From DATKSS01 sp035468355 (GTDB lineage: Bacteria; Chloroflexota; Dormibacteria; Dormibacterales; Dormibacteraceae): a stretch of 16,007 nucleotides of DNA. A program made the translations under genes and the position numbers. Shown here in pieces: positions 7,023-14,308 of the stretch; position 1 is the first letter of the stretch; each line of letters begins with the position of its first letter. Below the pieces are notes generated by a model. The model ran no database searches. It saw only the letters and a program-made list of their open reading frames with translations, and was not told where the DNA came from. Where the stretch lies: the NCBI GenBank assembly GCA_035468355.1, contig DATITA010000007.1:1-16007 (forward strand), written 5' to 3'.

Positions 7023-8284
7023 GCCGCGAACCTCCGTCGAACCAGCTCTTTGAACTGGTCGCCGCGGTCCTCGAAGTCCTTGAACATGTCGAAGCTCTTG
7101 TAGGCGGGGCTGAAGAGGACCACCCCGCGGTCACGCGAAAGCCCGGCCGCGAGCGCGACCGCCTCCTCGAGGTCTTTCGCACGCAGGACCTTGGGGTGCG
7201 CGCTCAGCTCCCTGGCCAGGAGGTCCGCGGATGCGCCCATGAGCACGACTGCCTCCGTGTTCGCAAGCACGTCGGCGACCCAGTCGCGCAGGTCGAAATC
7301 GCTGCCGTAACCGCCCGCGATCAGCACGACCGGCGCCCCTGGGAACGAAGCCAGCGCGACGCGCCCCGCATCGGGGTTCGTTGCCTTGGAGTCGTTGTAC
7401 CACCGTACGCCCGCCCATTCGCCGACGAGTTCGAGCCGGTGCTCCACGCCTTTGAACGACCGGATCGCGCCATCGATGGCGTCATCGCTCAAGCCGGCGA
7501 TCCGTCCCACCGCGGCGGCCGCCAGCGCGTTCTCCACGTTGTGCCTGCCGGGCAGCGGAATCGGCGGCATGGGCTGGTGGTGGTCGAACCACACGACCTG
7601 GGCCTGCGTCCTGTCCGCGAGGGCTCGCACCACCTTATCGCCGCCGTTGAGGACCGCGAAATCCTCCGGGCGGGCGAACTCAATGGCGCGCCCTTTGAGG
7701 TCGACGTACCGCTCGAAAGTCTTGTGGCGGTCGAGGTGATCCGGCGTGATGTTGAGGATTACGCCGACGTGGAGCTTCGGCCGCTCCACCGACTCGAGCT
7801 GGAAGCTCGACAACTCCAGCACGACCCAGTGCTCGGGAGTGATTTCATCGAGGCGGTCGAGGACCGTCTCGCCGATGTTGCCGCCCACCATGACCGGGCG
7901 TCTGCCGGCACCGAGCACGACGCCCGTGAGTGCGGTCGTCGTGGTCTTGCCGTTGGTGCCGGTGATCCCGACGACGGTGCCCGGACAGAGCTTGAGGAAT
8001 AGGTCGATCTCGCTCGACACCCGGATGTTGCGCGCGCGAGCATCGGTCAGCAGCGGCGAATCCCACGGCACGCCCGGGCTCGCATACACGACGTCGACGC
8101 CTTCGAGGACGGATGGGTCGTATCCGCCGAGTCGCAGCTCCACGCTCGCGGGCATGTGGGCGGTCGCGGCCGCGACATCGGACGCGGACCTGCGATCGGT
8201 CACGCGAACGGACTCCCCGGAGGCCACCAGGTGGTTGGCCAGCGCGACACCGCTGCGGGCCGCGCCCACCACGAGTGAGCTCAA
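7019..8284 (-). CDS. murD: UDP-N-acetylmuramoyl-L-alanine--D-glutamate ligase MurD
   Basis: Adds D-Glu to UDP-MurNAc-L-Ala, ATP-dependent and cytoplasmic. I place the start at TTG 8284, which overlaps the mraY stop as TTGA and gives SSLVVGAARSGVALA as the N-terminal Rossmann motif. The open frame continues 57 bp upstream into mraY but without family similarity. The resulting 421 residues are close to the usual size. Motifs are ASPGVPWDSP (68-77), GITGTNGKTTTT (106-117, P-loop), ELSSFQLE (157-164), NITPDHLDRH (178-187), PGRHNVENALAA, NDSKATNPDA and a C-terminal LFSPAYKSFDMFKDFEDRGDQF-like segment (SPA.aSFDmF.nfe.RG), which is MurD-specific. Confidence 0.95.
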   Translation of the reverse strand: MSSLVVGAARSGVALANHLVASGESVRVTDRRSASDVAAATAHMPASVELRLGGYDPSVLEGVDVVYASPGVPWDSPLLTDARARNIRVSSEIDLFLKLCPGTVVGITGTNGKTTTTALTGVVLGAGRRPVMVGGNIGETVLDRLDEITPEHWVVLELSSFQLESVERPKLHVGVILNITPDHLDRHKTFERYVDLKGRAIEFARPEDFAVLNGGDKVVRALADRTQAQVVWFDHHQPMPPIPLPGRHNVENALAAAAVGRIAGLSDDAIDGAIRSFKGVEHRLELVGEWAGVRWYNDSKATNPDAGRVALASFPGAPVVLIAGGYGSDFDLRDWVADVLANTEAVVLMGASADLLARELSAHPKVLRAKDLEEAVALAAGLSRDRGVVLFSPAYKSFDMFKDFEDRGDQFKELVRRRFAA

Positions 8285-9222
8285 GTGGCCAGCCGTGCCA
8301 CCCCGACAGCGGCCAGCGCCGAGACGATCCCCGCGCCCCAAAACGAGAGCGCGATGCGATTCTCAGACCAACCCTCGTGGTGGAACGTGTAGTGGATCGG
8401 GGTCATCTTGAAAATGCGGCGGCCGCCGCTGGCCTTGAAGTAGGCCACCTGAATGATGACAGACAGCGTCTCGATCACAAACACCAGACCGACGAGGGGC
8501 AGCAGCAGAACCAGCCCTTGCTGGATGGCCATCGCCGCGACGACATAACCGATGGCGAGAGCGCCGGTGTCCCCCATGAACACGCGGGCCGGATAGCGAT
8601 TGAACACCAGGAAGGCCACGAGACCGCCGCACAGGCTCATCGCCACCGCCTTCTCACCAGGCGGCGCGCCGGGCAGCAACAGCACCGTGACCGCGACCGC
8701 GATCACCGAAAGGCCGCCCGCCAGGCCGTCCATGCCATCGGTCAGGTTGACGGCGTTGGCGGTGGCCACGATCGCGACCACGGCGATCGGGAACACCACC
8801 CAGGGCGTAGCCGGCAGGAAGAGCTGATGCGGCGGTCCTTGCACGGTGGCCAGCCAGGCGACCGGCAGAGCGAGCCCCACCTGGACCGGGAACTTGAGCC
8901 GCGCCGGGATCCCCAGGGCTCCGACCTGGAGCTTGGTGCGGTCGTCGAAAAAGCCGATCAGGCCGCCGGCGACCAGGCCGGCGGTCGCGGGGAGCGCGCC
9001 CTGGTGCCCCGCCACGGCGGCAAGCAAGCCGCCAAGGACGGCCACCCCGACGAACAGGATGCCGCCGCCGGTCGGCGTGCCCGCTTTCTTCTGGTGGCTG
9101 TCCGGCAGCTCGGCCTGGATCACCTGGCCCGACTTCATCCGTCGAAGGAGCCGAATGAACGGCCGGTAGAGGACGAGCGCGATGACGAACGTCACCGCGA
9201 AGGTGATCAGGTCGAGTCTCAA
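8281..9222 (-). CDS. mraY: Phospho-N-acetylmuramoyl-pentapeptide-transferase MraY
   Basis: A polytopic enzyme that transfers phospho-MurNAc-pentapeptide to undecaprenyl phosphate, giving lipid I. It has 313 residues and about ten hydrophobic segments. Diagnostic residues are KAGTPTGGG (46-54), FFDDRTK with the Asp pair at 93-94, NAVNLTDGMDGLAGG (156-170), FNRYPARVFMGDTGALA (207-223, Asp218 in the active-site position) and RRIFKMTPIH (268-277). The loop that in most MraY reads PIHHHFE reads PIHYTFHHEGW here (275-285). The start codon is TTG 9222, forming TTGA with the murF stop. The protein begins with a hydrophobic first segment as expected, so no earlier start is needed. Confidence 0.95.
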   Translation of the reverse strand: MRLDLITFAVTFVIALVLYRPFIRLLRRMKSGQVIQAELPDSHQKKAGTPTGGGILFVGVAVLGGLLAAVAGHQGALPATAGLVAGGLIGFFDDRTKLQVGALGIPARLKFPVQVGLALPVAWLATVQGPPHQLFLPATPWVVFPIAVVAIVATANAVNLTDGMDGLAGGLSVIAVAVTVLLLPGAPPGEKAVAMSLCGGLVAFLVFNRYPARVFMGDTGALAIGYVVAAMAIQQGLVLLLPLVGLVFVIETLSVIIQVAYFKASGGRRIFKMTPIHYTFHHEGWSENRIALSFWGAGIVSALAAVGVARLAT

Positions 9223-10556
9223 GTCGAGGTCAGCTCCCTCACGACCTCTTCGAGATGGATCCCACGGGATGCTTTGACCAGCACGCGGTCGCCGTCATGG
9301 GCATTGCGCCTGACCCACTCCACCGCAGCGGCCCGATCGGGCACCAGCTCCGCACCAGCGGACTCGGCGAGAAGGCGCGCCTGGTCGCCGTCGATGACGC
9401 AAACGGCGTCGAATACCTCGGCGGCGCGGCGCCCGACTCGCCGGTGTGACTCCTCCGACAGCGTGCCGAGCTCCCCCATCTGACCGAGTACGGCGATGAG
9501 CCTCCCGCGGCGTGGCGCCTCGACCATGGCATCGAACGCTGCGAGCATCGACTCGGGGCTTGCGTTGTAGGCATCGTCGATGATCGAGTAACCGGCGGCC
9601 ACGGGCAGGTCCTGCAGCCGGTGGTCGATCTCCACTCCGGCGAGGGCGGCGGCGCCTTCGGCGAGCGGCACGCCCGCGAACTCCGCCGCGGCAAGCGCCG
9701 CGGTCGCGTTCAGGGCCTGGTGGCGGCCGTCCAGCGCAAGGCGCACCGGGACGCCCCGCACTGAGAACTCGCAACCGCCGCCGGTCAGTGAATGGTAGCC
9801 CTCGACCCTGTAGTCGCCCTTCTCGAGACCGAAGCTCACAATCCGGGCCGGAGTCATGCGGGCCAGCAGCGGGTAGAACTCGGTGTCTGCGTTCAGGACT
9901 GCGAGGCCGTCTTCCGGTAGCGAGGACACGAGCTGACCCTTGGCGCGGGCGAGCTGCTCGTGCGAGGAGAAGAACTCCATGTGGACGGTACCCACGTTGG
10001 TCACGATCCCGATCGAGGGTTTCGCGAGCGCCGCGAGCCGCGCGATGTCGCCGGCTCGCTGCAGTCCCATCTCGAGCACGAGCGCGGTGTGGTGTGGCTC
10101 CAGCCTCAACACGGTGAGTGGGACGCCGGTCTCCGTGTTGAGGTTGCCCGTCGAACGCAGGACCTCGTAGCGTCGCGAGAGAATTGCCGCGACCATCTCC
10201 TTGGTCGACGTCTTGCCATTGCTACCAGTCACCCCGACGACTAGGGGCCGCACGCGCTGCAGCGCGTAGCCCGCCAGCGCGTACAGGGCGGCCCAGGTGT
10301 CGGGCACGAGGATCTCGACGATCCCGGATGGTATGTCCATCCGGCGCTGGACGACGACCGCTGCCGCACCGCGCGAGATCGCGTCGCTGACGAAACGGTG
10401 GCCGTCAGTCTCGGCGCCGCGCAGCGCGAAGAAAAGGCCGCCTCGCGCGACCTCGCGCGAGTTGGTGTGGAAAGTCGAGAAAGTGTTGCCGACCTGGGTG
10501 CCGCCGACCTCGCCGCCCCCGGTCGCCTCGAGGATCTCGAGGAGACTCAGCTTCAT
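9219..10556 (-). CDS. murF: UDP-N-acetylmuramoyl-tripeptide--D-alanyl-D-alanine ligase MurF
   Basis: Adds the D-Ala-D-Ala made by Ddl, finishing the UDP-MurNAc-pentapeptide. It has 445 residues. The N-terminal substrate domain has TNSREVARGGLFFALRG (31-47), then the P-loop GVTGSNGKTSTKEMV (108-122), GNLNTETGVPLTVL (137-150), EMGLQRAGDI, TNVGTVHMEFF, and the MurF-type IIDDAYNASPESM segment in the C-terminal domain. These separate it from MurE, whose signature (DNPR or similar) is absent. It starts at ATG 10556, 16 bp after the ftsI stop, one of the few real gaps in the cluster, with no evident ribosome binding site. In most dcw clusters murE sits exactly at this junction; it is missing here. 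Confidence 0.96.
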   Translation of the reverse strand: MKLSLLEILEATGGGEVGGTQVGNTFSTFHTNSREVARGGLFFALRGAETDGHRFVSDAISRGAAAVVVQRRMDIPSGIVEILVPDTWAALYALAGYALQRVRPLVVGVTGSNGKTSTKEMVAAILSRRYEVLRSTGNLNTETGVPLTVLRLEPHHTALVLEMGLQRAGDIARLAALAKPSIGIVTNVGTVHMEFFSSHEQLARAKGQLVSSLPEDGLAVLNADTEFYPLLARMTPARIVSFGLEKGDYRVEGYHSLTGGGCEFSVRGVPVRLALDGRHQALNATAALAAAEFAGVPLAEGAAALAGVEIDHRLQDLPVAAGYSIIDDAYNASPESMLAAFDAMVEAPRRGRLIAVLGQMGELGTLSEESHRRVGRRAAEVFDAVCVIDGDQARLLAESAGAELVPDRAAAVEWVRRNAHDGDRVLVKASRGIHLEEVVRELTST

Positions 10557-10572
10557 GTGCTAAGTGTCGGGG

Positions 10573-12336
10573 CTAGCTCGGGTCCGGTGTTATGCGCCAG
10601 TCCACGACCATCGCCTGGGCGATCTTCTGCCAGATCGGGCCGGCGGTGATGTAGCCGTCGTTCAGGGTCCAGTCGTGATCACTTCCGGGGGCATGCGGCT
10701 TGCGAACCACGACGAGCATCGTGAAGCGTGGGTGCTGGGCCGGGAGGAACCCGACGAACGAGGCCCACACGTCCTGCGTGTACTGCCCGTTGACTGGGAT
10801 CTGCGAGGTGCCGGTCTTGGCGGTCTGGTCTAGAGCGAAGCCCTTCACCTTCGACGTGTAGCCGGAGCCGTGCTGGACGACCGCCTCCATCATCGTCGTC
10901 ATCTGCGTGGCCGCCGCCGCGCTGATGACCTGCCGCTGGGGCTGGAGGAGGAGCGGGTTGATCTGGGTTCCGATGCGCTCGACCACGTGAGGCGGCGCGT
11001 ACCTGCCGCCGTTGGCGATCACGTTGATGGCCGACAGCATCTGGACCATGTTGACGTCGATGCCCTGGCCGAATGAGGAGGTCGCGTACTGCGAGTCGGC
11101 CATCTGAGAGGCCGCCGGCGGCGCCACAGCATCTTCGGCCGCGACATCGATTCCGCTCGGCCTGGTCAATCCGAATCCCTGGAGGTAGCTGTAGAACGCG
11201 GCGTGCCCTTCCGCCTGCATCGCCTTCATCGCACCGACGTTGAGCGAGTGCTCCAGGACGTAGGTGTAGTCGATGTTGCCGTGGTTTCGGCGGTCCCAGT
11301 CGTAGATCCTGTAGCCGCCGACCGACAGGTAGCCGGGGTCGTCGATGACGGTGCTGGGCGTGATCGCGCCCGAGTTGATCGCGCCCGCAAGCGTGACGAC
11401 CTTCATCACCGACCCCGGCTCGTAGACGGCGCTGGCCACGTTGTCGAGGAACAGCGATGGATCGGTCTGGGTGAAGTTGTTGGCGCTATAGCTCGGATAG
11501 TCGGCCCATGCGACTATGCCGCCGGTCGAGGGGTCCATGATCAGCACGCTGCCGCTCTCGGCCTTGTCTTTCTTGATCCCATCCGCCAGCGCCTGCTCCG
11601 CGGTGTACTGGACGTTGGCGTCGAGCGAGAGCACGAGGTCGGAGCCGTTGACAGCGTCCTGCTGGCTGTGGCTGCCGAGCACGATCTCCCGGTTGGCGAG
11701 GTCGCGGTAGCTCGAGATGTAGCCCGGCGTCCCGGACAGGACGTTCTGGTACCTGGCCTCCAGGCCGTACTGGCCGTCGCCGTTGTAGTTGACGAATCCA
11801 AGCAGGTTCGCGGCGAGTGTCGTGCCGGGGTCGATGCCGGGCAAGTAAGCCCTCTGGGTCTCCTCTTCGAGCCCAACACCGGGGAGATGGAGCGCGCGCA
11901 GCTTGTCCGCTTTGTCGTGGGAGACGCGCCGGGCGATGTAGGCGAACTTGGCCCCGGATTCAAGGGTCGTCATGATCGAGGTCTTGTCCACCCCCAGCAC
12001 CGACGACAGCCCACCGGCAACCTCGTTGCGCTGGGCGGGCGTGACCTGGTCCGGGGAGACGAAGGCCGAGTAGACGGTCGTGTTGACAACGAGCTGGGTG
12101 AGGTTGCGGTCGAGGATCACGCCGCGCGTGGCAGGCAGCTCGACCAACTCCCGATACTGGGCCTGAGCCTTCGCGGCGAGGCGGCCGTGCTCGATCACCT
12201 GCCAGTAAGCGAGCCTCACCCAGATCGAACCGGCCAGCACGAGGGCGACCACCAGCATCGAGAGGATGCGAAGCCGCGCCGAACCAACACGTTCAACCCG
12301 ACCGGGGCGTCTCGCTCCGAGCGCCCTGCTCGACAC
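10573..12336 (-). CDS. ftsI: Septal peptidoglycan transpeptidase FtsI (class B penicillin-binding protein)
   Basis: A class B PBP that cross-links septal peptidoglycan as the partner of FtsW. It has 587 residues: a basic N-terminus, one membrane span at about 23-45, the pedestal motif RGVILDRN (71-78) and a dimerisation/pedestal region to about 240. The transpeptidase domain has the active-site SVMK (Ser309, Lys312), the SxN motif SLN (364-366) and KTGT (507-510). No PASTA repeats follow; the protein ends about 75 residues after KTGT. The start is GTG 12336, sharing one base with the ftsL stop (TAGTG), so translation is likely coupled. The dcw position between ftsL and murF and the single N-terminal anchor favour FtsI over other class B PBPs. 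Beta-lactam target by family. Confidence 0.96.
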   Translation of the reverse strand: MSSRALGARRPGRVERVGSARLRILSMLVVALVLAGSIWVRLAYWQVIEHGRLAAKAQAQYRELVELPATRGVILDRNLTQLVVNTTVYSAFVSPDQVTPAQRNEVAGGLSSVLGVDKTSIMTTLESGAKFAYIARRVSHDKADKLRALHLPGVGLEEETQRAYLPGIDPGTTLAANLLGFVNYNGDGQYGLEARYQNVLSGTPGYISSYRDLANREIVLGSHSQQDAVNGSDLVLSLDANVQYTAEQALADGIKKDKAESGSVLIMDPSTGGIVAWADYPSYSANNFTQTDPSLFLDNVASAVYEPGSVMKVVTLAGAINSGAITPSTVIDDPGYLSVGGYRIYDWDRRNHGNIDYTYVLEHSLNVGAMKAMQAEGHAAFYSYLQGFGLTRPSGIDVAAEDAVAPPAASQMADSQYATSSFGQGIDVNMVQMLSAINVIANGGRYAPPHVVERIGTQINPLLLQPQRQVISAAAATQMTTMMEAVVQHGSGYTSKVKGFALDQTAKTGTSQIPVNGQYTQDVWASFVGFLPAQHPRFTMLVVVRKPHAPGSDHDWTLNDGYITAGPIWQKIAQAMVVDWRITPDPS

Positions 12337-12869
12337 TACTTCGTGGTCGCCGCCATGACGTCGCGCGTACCGCCAACCGTGTTGACGACGGCCGCGACGG
12401 CCTTCATCCAGAGTGGAGTCGTGTCGCCCGCCGAGGCGCCCACCGGTGCGCCGAGGTCGAATGCCAGCTGCTGGCCCGAGACGTAGGTGGCCGGCGCGAT
12501 CCGCTGGAGGCCGCTCTGGGCGGCTTGCTGCTGCACCTGGGCGGGCGCGTGCGCCGTCACTTCCTGGTACCGGAGCTGGTCCTGGACCGCGATGAGCTGG
12601 CGCTGCTGGTCCTGCAACTGGGCCATCTGGTACGACGACTGCGTGATCTGGGCCGCGAGCGCGAGATAGAACAGCACGACGATCACGATCGCGCCCAGCC
12701 CGAGGTAGGCGTGGCCGAAACCCGTCAGGCGCAGGCGGCTCGCGGCCGCCGAACCGGCGACCTGGACGAATCCGCGCGTGCGGCGACGCCGCCTCGGCGG
12801 CGCGCTGACGTGTGGAGCGATGCCTGAAACCATCAGGCGTCGCCGAGCCAGTATTCGGGTTGATGTCAA
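12336..12869 (-). CDS. ftsL: FtsL-like bitopic divisome protein
   Basis: The gene between rsmH and ftsI is the usual place of ftsL, and the protein has the right build. It has a basic N-terminus (PPRRRRRTR at 24-32), one membrane span at about 55-74, then a Gln-rich stretch likely to form a coiled coil (about 76-105, QMAQLQDQQRQLIAVQDQL). Sequence similarity in FtsL is always weak, so the call rests on topology and synteny. At 177 residues it is longer than most FtsL proteins (about 90-130), with an extra extracytoplasmic tail from about 120. The start is TTG 12869, supported by GAGGA seven bases upstream; an in-frame ATG at 12833 has no such site. An 88-bp gap containing a strong hairpin separates it from rsmH. 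Confidence 0.8.
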   Translation of the reverse strand: MTSTRILARRRLMVSGIAPHVSAPPRRRRRTRGFVQVAGSAAASRLRLTGFGHAYLGLGAIVIVVLFYLALAAQITQSSYQMAQLQDQQRQLIAVQDQLRYQEVTAHAPAQVQQQAAQSGLQRIAPATYVSGQQLAFDLGAPVGASAGDTTPLWMKAVAAVVNTVGGTRDVMAATTK

Positions 12870-12876
12870 GACGTAT

Positions 12877-12881
12877 TCCTC
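12877..12881 (-). promoter_or_regulatory. Ribosome binding site of ftsL
   Basis: GAGGA on the minus strand, seven bases before TTG 12869. It decides the start: the alternative ATG at 12833 has only a GC-rich stretch upstream. It also shows that ftsL is initiated independently, unlike most genes of the cluster. Confidence 0.7.
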
Positions 12882-12912
12882 ATGTGTTGCTGGGACGTTG
12901 GGTGCGATGGTG

Positions 12913-12946
12913 CCTGGTGGCCGGAGGGGTTGGACCGGCCACCAGG
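12913..12946 (-). promoter_or_regulatory. Perfect 12-bp hairpin in the rsmH-ftsL gap
   Basis: Inverted repeat CCTGGTGGCCGG / CCGGCCACCAGG around a 10-base loop, GC-rich and perfectly paired. It lies in the longest untranslated gap of the cluster, just after the rsmH stop (12958). No U-run follows in the direction of transcription, so it is not a standard intrinsic terminator. Transcript processing, a stability element or partial attenuation between mraZ-rsmH and the division genes are possible. Confidence 0.6.
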
Positions 12947-12957
12947 ACTTCGTGGAA

Positions 12958-13881
12958 TCAGATTCGTTCCGCCGCGCGCAGTCGCGCGGAGCGGGCTCGG
13001 GGGTTGGCTGACACCTCCTGTTCGGAGGGCCGCACGGGGCGGCGCGTCACGATGTGAAGGGTGGCCCGGTGGCCGCAGGTGCAGACTGGCTGCTGGGGTG
13101 GGCAGATACAGTCTTTGGACTCGACGTTGAAGAATGACTTGACCAAGCGGTCTTCCAGGGAGTGGAAGCTGATCGTCGCCATACGACCACCGGGTTTGAG
13201 AATCAAAAGAGCTGCTTTCAGTCCTGCCTCGATCTCCTCCAGCTCGCCGTTGACCGCGATCCGGAGACCTTGAAAGGTCCTCGTCGCGACGTTTATGTCT
13301 CGCGGCCAGGCCTGCCGCGGTATGGCCGCCTCGACGGCCTGCGCCAGGTCGCGCGTGGTGCGCAGCGGTCGCCGCGCCACGATGAACTGCGCGATCCGGC
13401 GTGCCCAACGCTCTTCGCCGTACTGACGCAGAATTCGCTCGATCTCGGCGACGTCGAACTGGTTGACGATCCGTGCCGCGGTGAGTGTCGCGGCCGTGTC
13501 CATCCTCATGTCGAGCGGCCCGTCGGCGCGGAAGCTGAATCCACGCTCAGGGTCGTCGAGTTGGGTGCTGGAGAGACCGAAGTCGAAGAGGACCAGGTCG
13601 GCTTGCGTGAACCCGTTCTCGTTACATATCGAGCCAAGCTCGGAGAACGGCCCGTTGACCAGTACCGCGGCCGGCCCGAACTGGGCCAGCGCCACCCGGC
13701 CCGCCTGCACCGCCGCGGGATCGCGATCGATCCCGAGCAGCCGGCCGCCAGGAGTGATCCTCTCCAGGATCTGGCGGGCGTGGCCCGCCTGCCCGAGGGT
13801 GCAGTCGATCGCGACCGCGCCCGTTCGGGGCTGTAGCAGCTCTATTACCTCTTGTGAAAGTGCGGGAACGTGCGGACTAAT
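12958..13881 (-). CDS. rsmH: 16S rRNA (cytosine-1402-N4)-methyltransferase RsmH (MraW), apparent ATT start
   Basis: An SAM-dependent methylase of C1402 in the ribosomal decoding centre. The conserved N-terminus is in frame upstream of any ATG, GTG or TTG: SPHVPALSQEVIELLQP, then DCTLGQAGHA (26-35, SAM loop) and GIDRDP (50-55). It continues with LFDFGLSSTQLDDPERGFSF, GPLDMRMD and, near the end, ISFHSLEDRLVK, all RsmH hallmarks. The first GTG (13708-13710) would remove the whole SAM loop. Reading back, the frame reaches a TGA after only ATT-AGT, and the ATT (13881-13879) overlaps the mraZ TAG stop. From ATT the protein has 307 residues, the usual size. A CTG at 13839 with AAGAGGT seven bases upstream is an alternative, costing 14 residues including the conserved HVP. 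Confidence 0.9.
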   Translation of the reverse strand: MSPHVPALSQEVIELLQPRTGAVAIDCTLGQAGHARQILERITPGGRLLGIDRDPAAVQAGRVALAQFGPAAVLVNGPFSELGSICNENGFTQADLVLFDFGLSSTQLDDPERGFSFRADGPLDMRMDTAATLTAARIVNQFDVAEIERILRQYGEERWARRIAQFIVARRPLRTTRDLAQAVEAAIPRQAWPRDINVATRTFQGLRIAVNGELEEIEAGLKAALLILKPGGRMATISFHSLEDRLVKSFFNVESKDCICPPQQPVCTCGHRATLHIVTRRPVRPSEQEVSANPRARSARLRAAERI

Positions 13882-14308
13882 GCCTCTGGATCACCCTGTC
13901 AGCGAATTCTGTAAAGCGACCTTGCGCGTCGGCGCTGTAGCTGTCCCATCGGCCCTCGGGCCAGATTTCCACTCGGGACCCCGTCCCGATCACCACGACC
14001 GTCGACGGAGTCTCGATCCCCGACAGCCGGCGCTGTTCGGGCTGAAGGCTGATCCGGCCCTGGCCATCCGGCTCGAACGAGTCCGAGAGCGGATACAAAG
14101 TGCGCGCCAGAGCGCGCTGGTCCGGTCCAGGCAGGGGGCTCTTGAGCTCCTCTGCCAGGGCGGCCCAGAGGTCCGGCGGATAGATCGCCAGCACGTTGTC
14201 CTGGCTCACCGACACGTAGCTCCCTTCCGGAAGCTGCTTGCGGAAAGCGGCTGGGATGGCCACCCTCCCCTTGTCGTCCACCCGCGCCCGGTGCGCTCCG
14301 GTGAACAC
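13877..14308 (-). CDS. mraZ: Transcriptional regulator MraZ
   Basis: First conserved gene of the dcw cluster. It is a 143-residue AbrB/SpoVT-like DNA-binding protein with the duplicated MraZ fold: MFTGAHRARVDDKGRVAIPAAFR-type first half (D-x-KGR-x-IP at about 11-19) and a second half with FEPDGQGRISLQPEQR (about 78-93). The family binds direct repeats in its own leader and controls the dcw operon. The start is GTG 14308 with GGGAGG eight bases upstream; an ATG at 14312 is out of frame. The stop (TAG) overlaps the putative ATT start of rsmH, and the start abuts the stop of a possible leader ORF (TGAGTG). Confidence 0.95.
   Translation of the reverse strand: MFTGAHRARVDDKGRVAIPAAFRKQLPEGSYVSVSQDNVLAIYPPDLWAALAEELKSPLPGPDQRALARTLYPLSDSFEPDGQGRISLQPEQRRLSGIETPSTVVVIGTGSRVEIWPEGRWDSYSADAQGRFTEFADRVIQRH

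Noticed and set aside
8113..9483. 456-codon plus-strand frame, and similar ones at 6231-7103 and 11203-12486
   Set aside because: Each is antisense to well-supported genes (mraY/murF, ftsW, ftsI) and is rich in Arg, His, Asp and Gly, as expected for reverse reading of GC-rich genes.
10573..12336. PASTA-type PBP2x or SpoVD-like protein
   Set aside because: The protein ends shortly after the transpeptidase domain; no PASTA repeat follows KTGT.
12864..12869. TTGACA at the start of ftsL as a promoter -35
   Set aside because: It is the TTG start codon and next codon of ftsL. No -10 lies 16-18 bp downstream, and the GAGGA upstream explains the sequence as a translation start.
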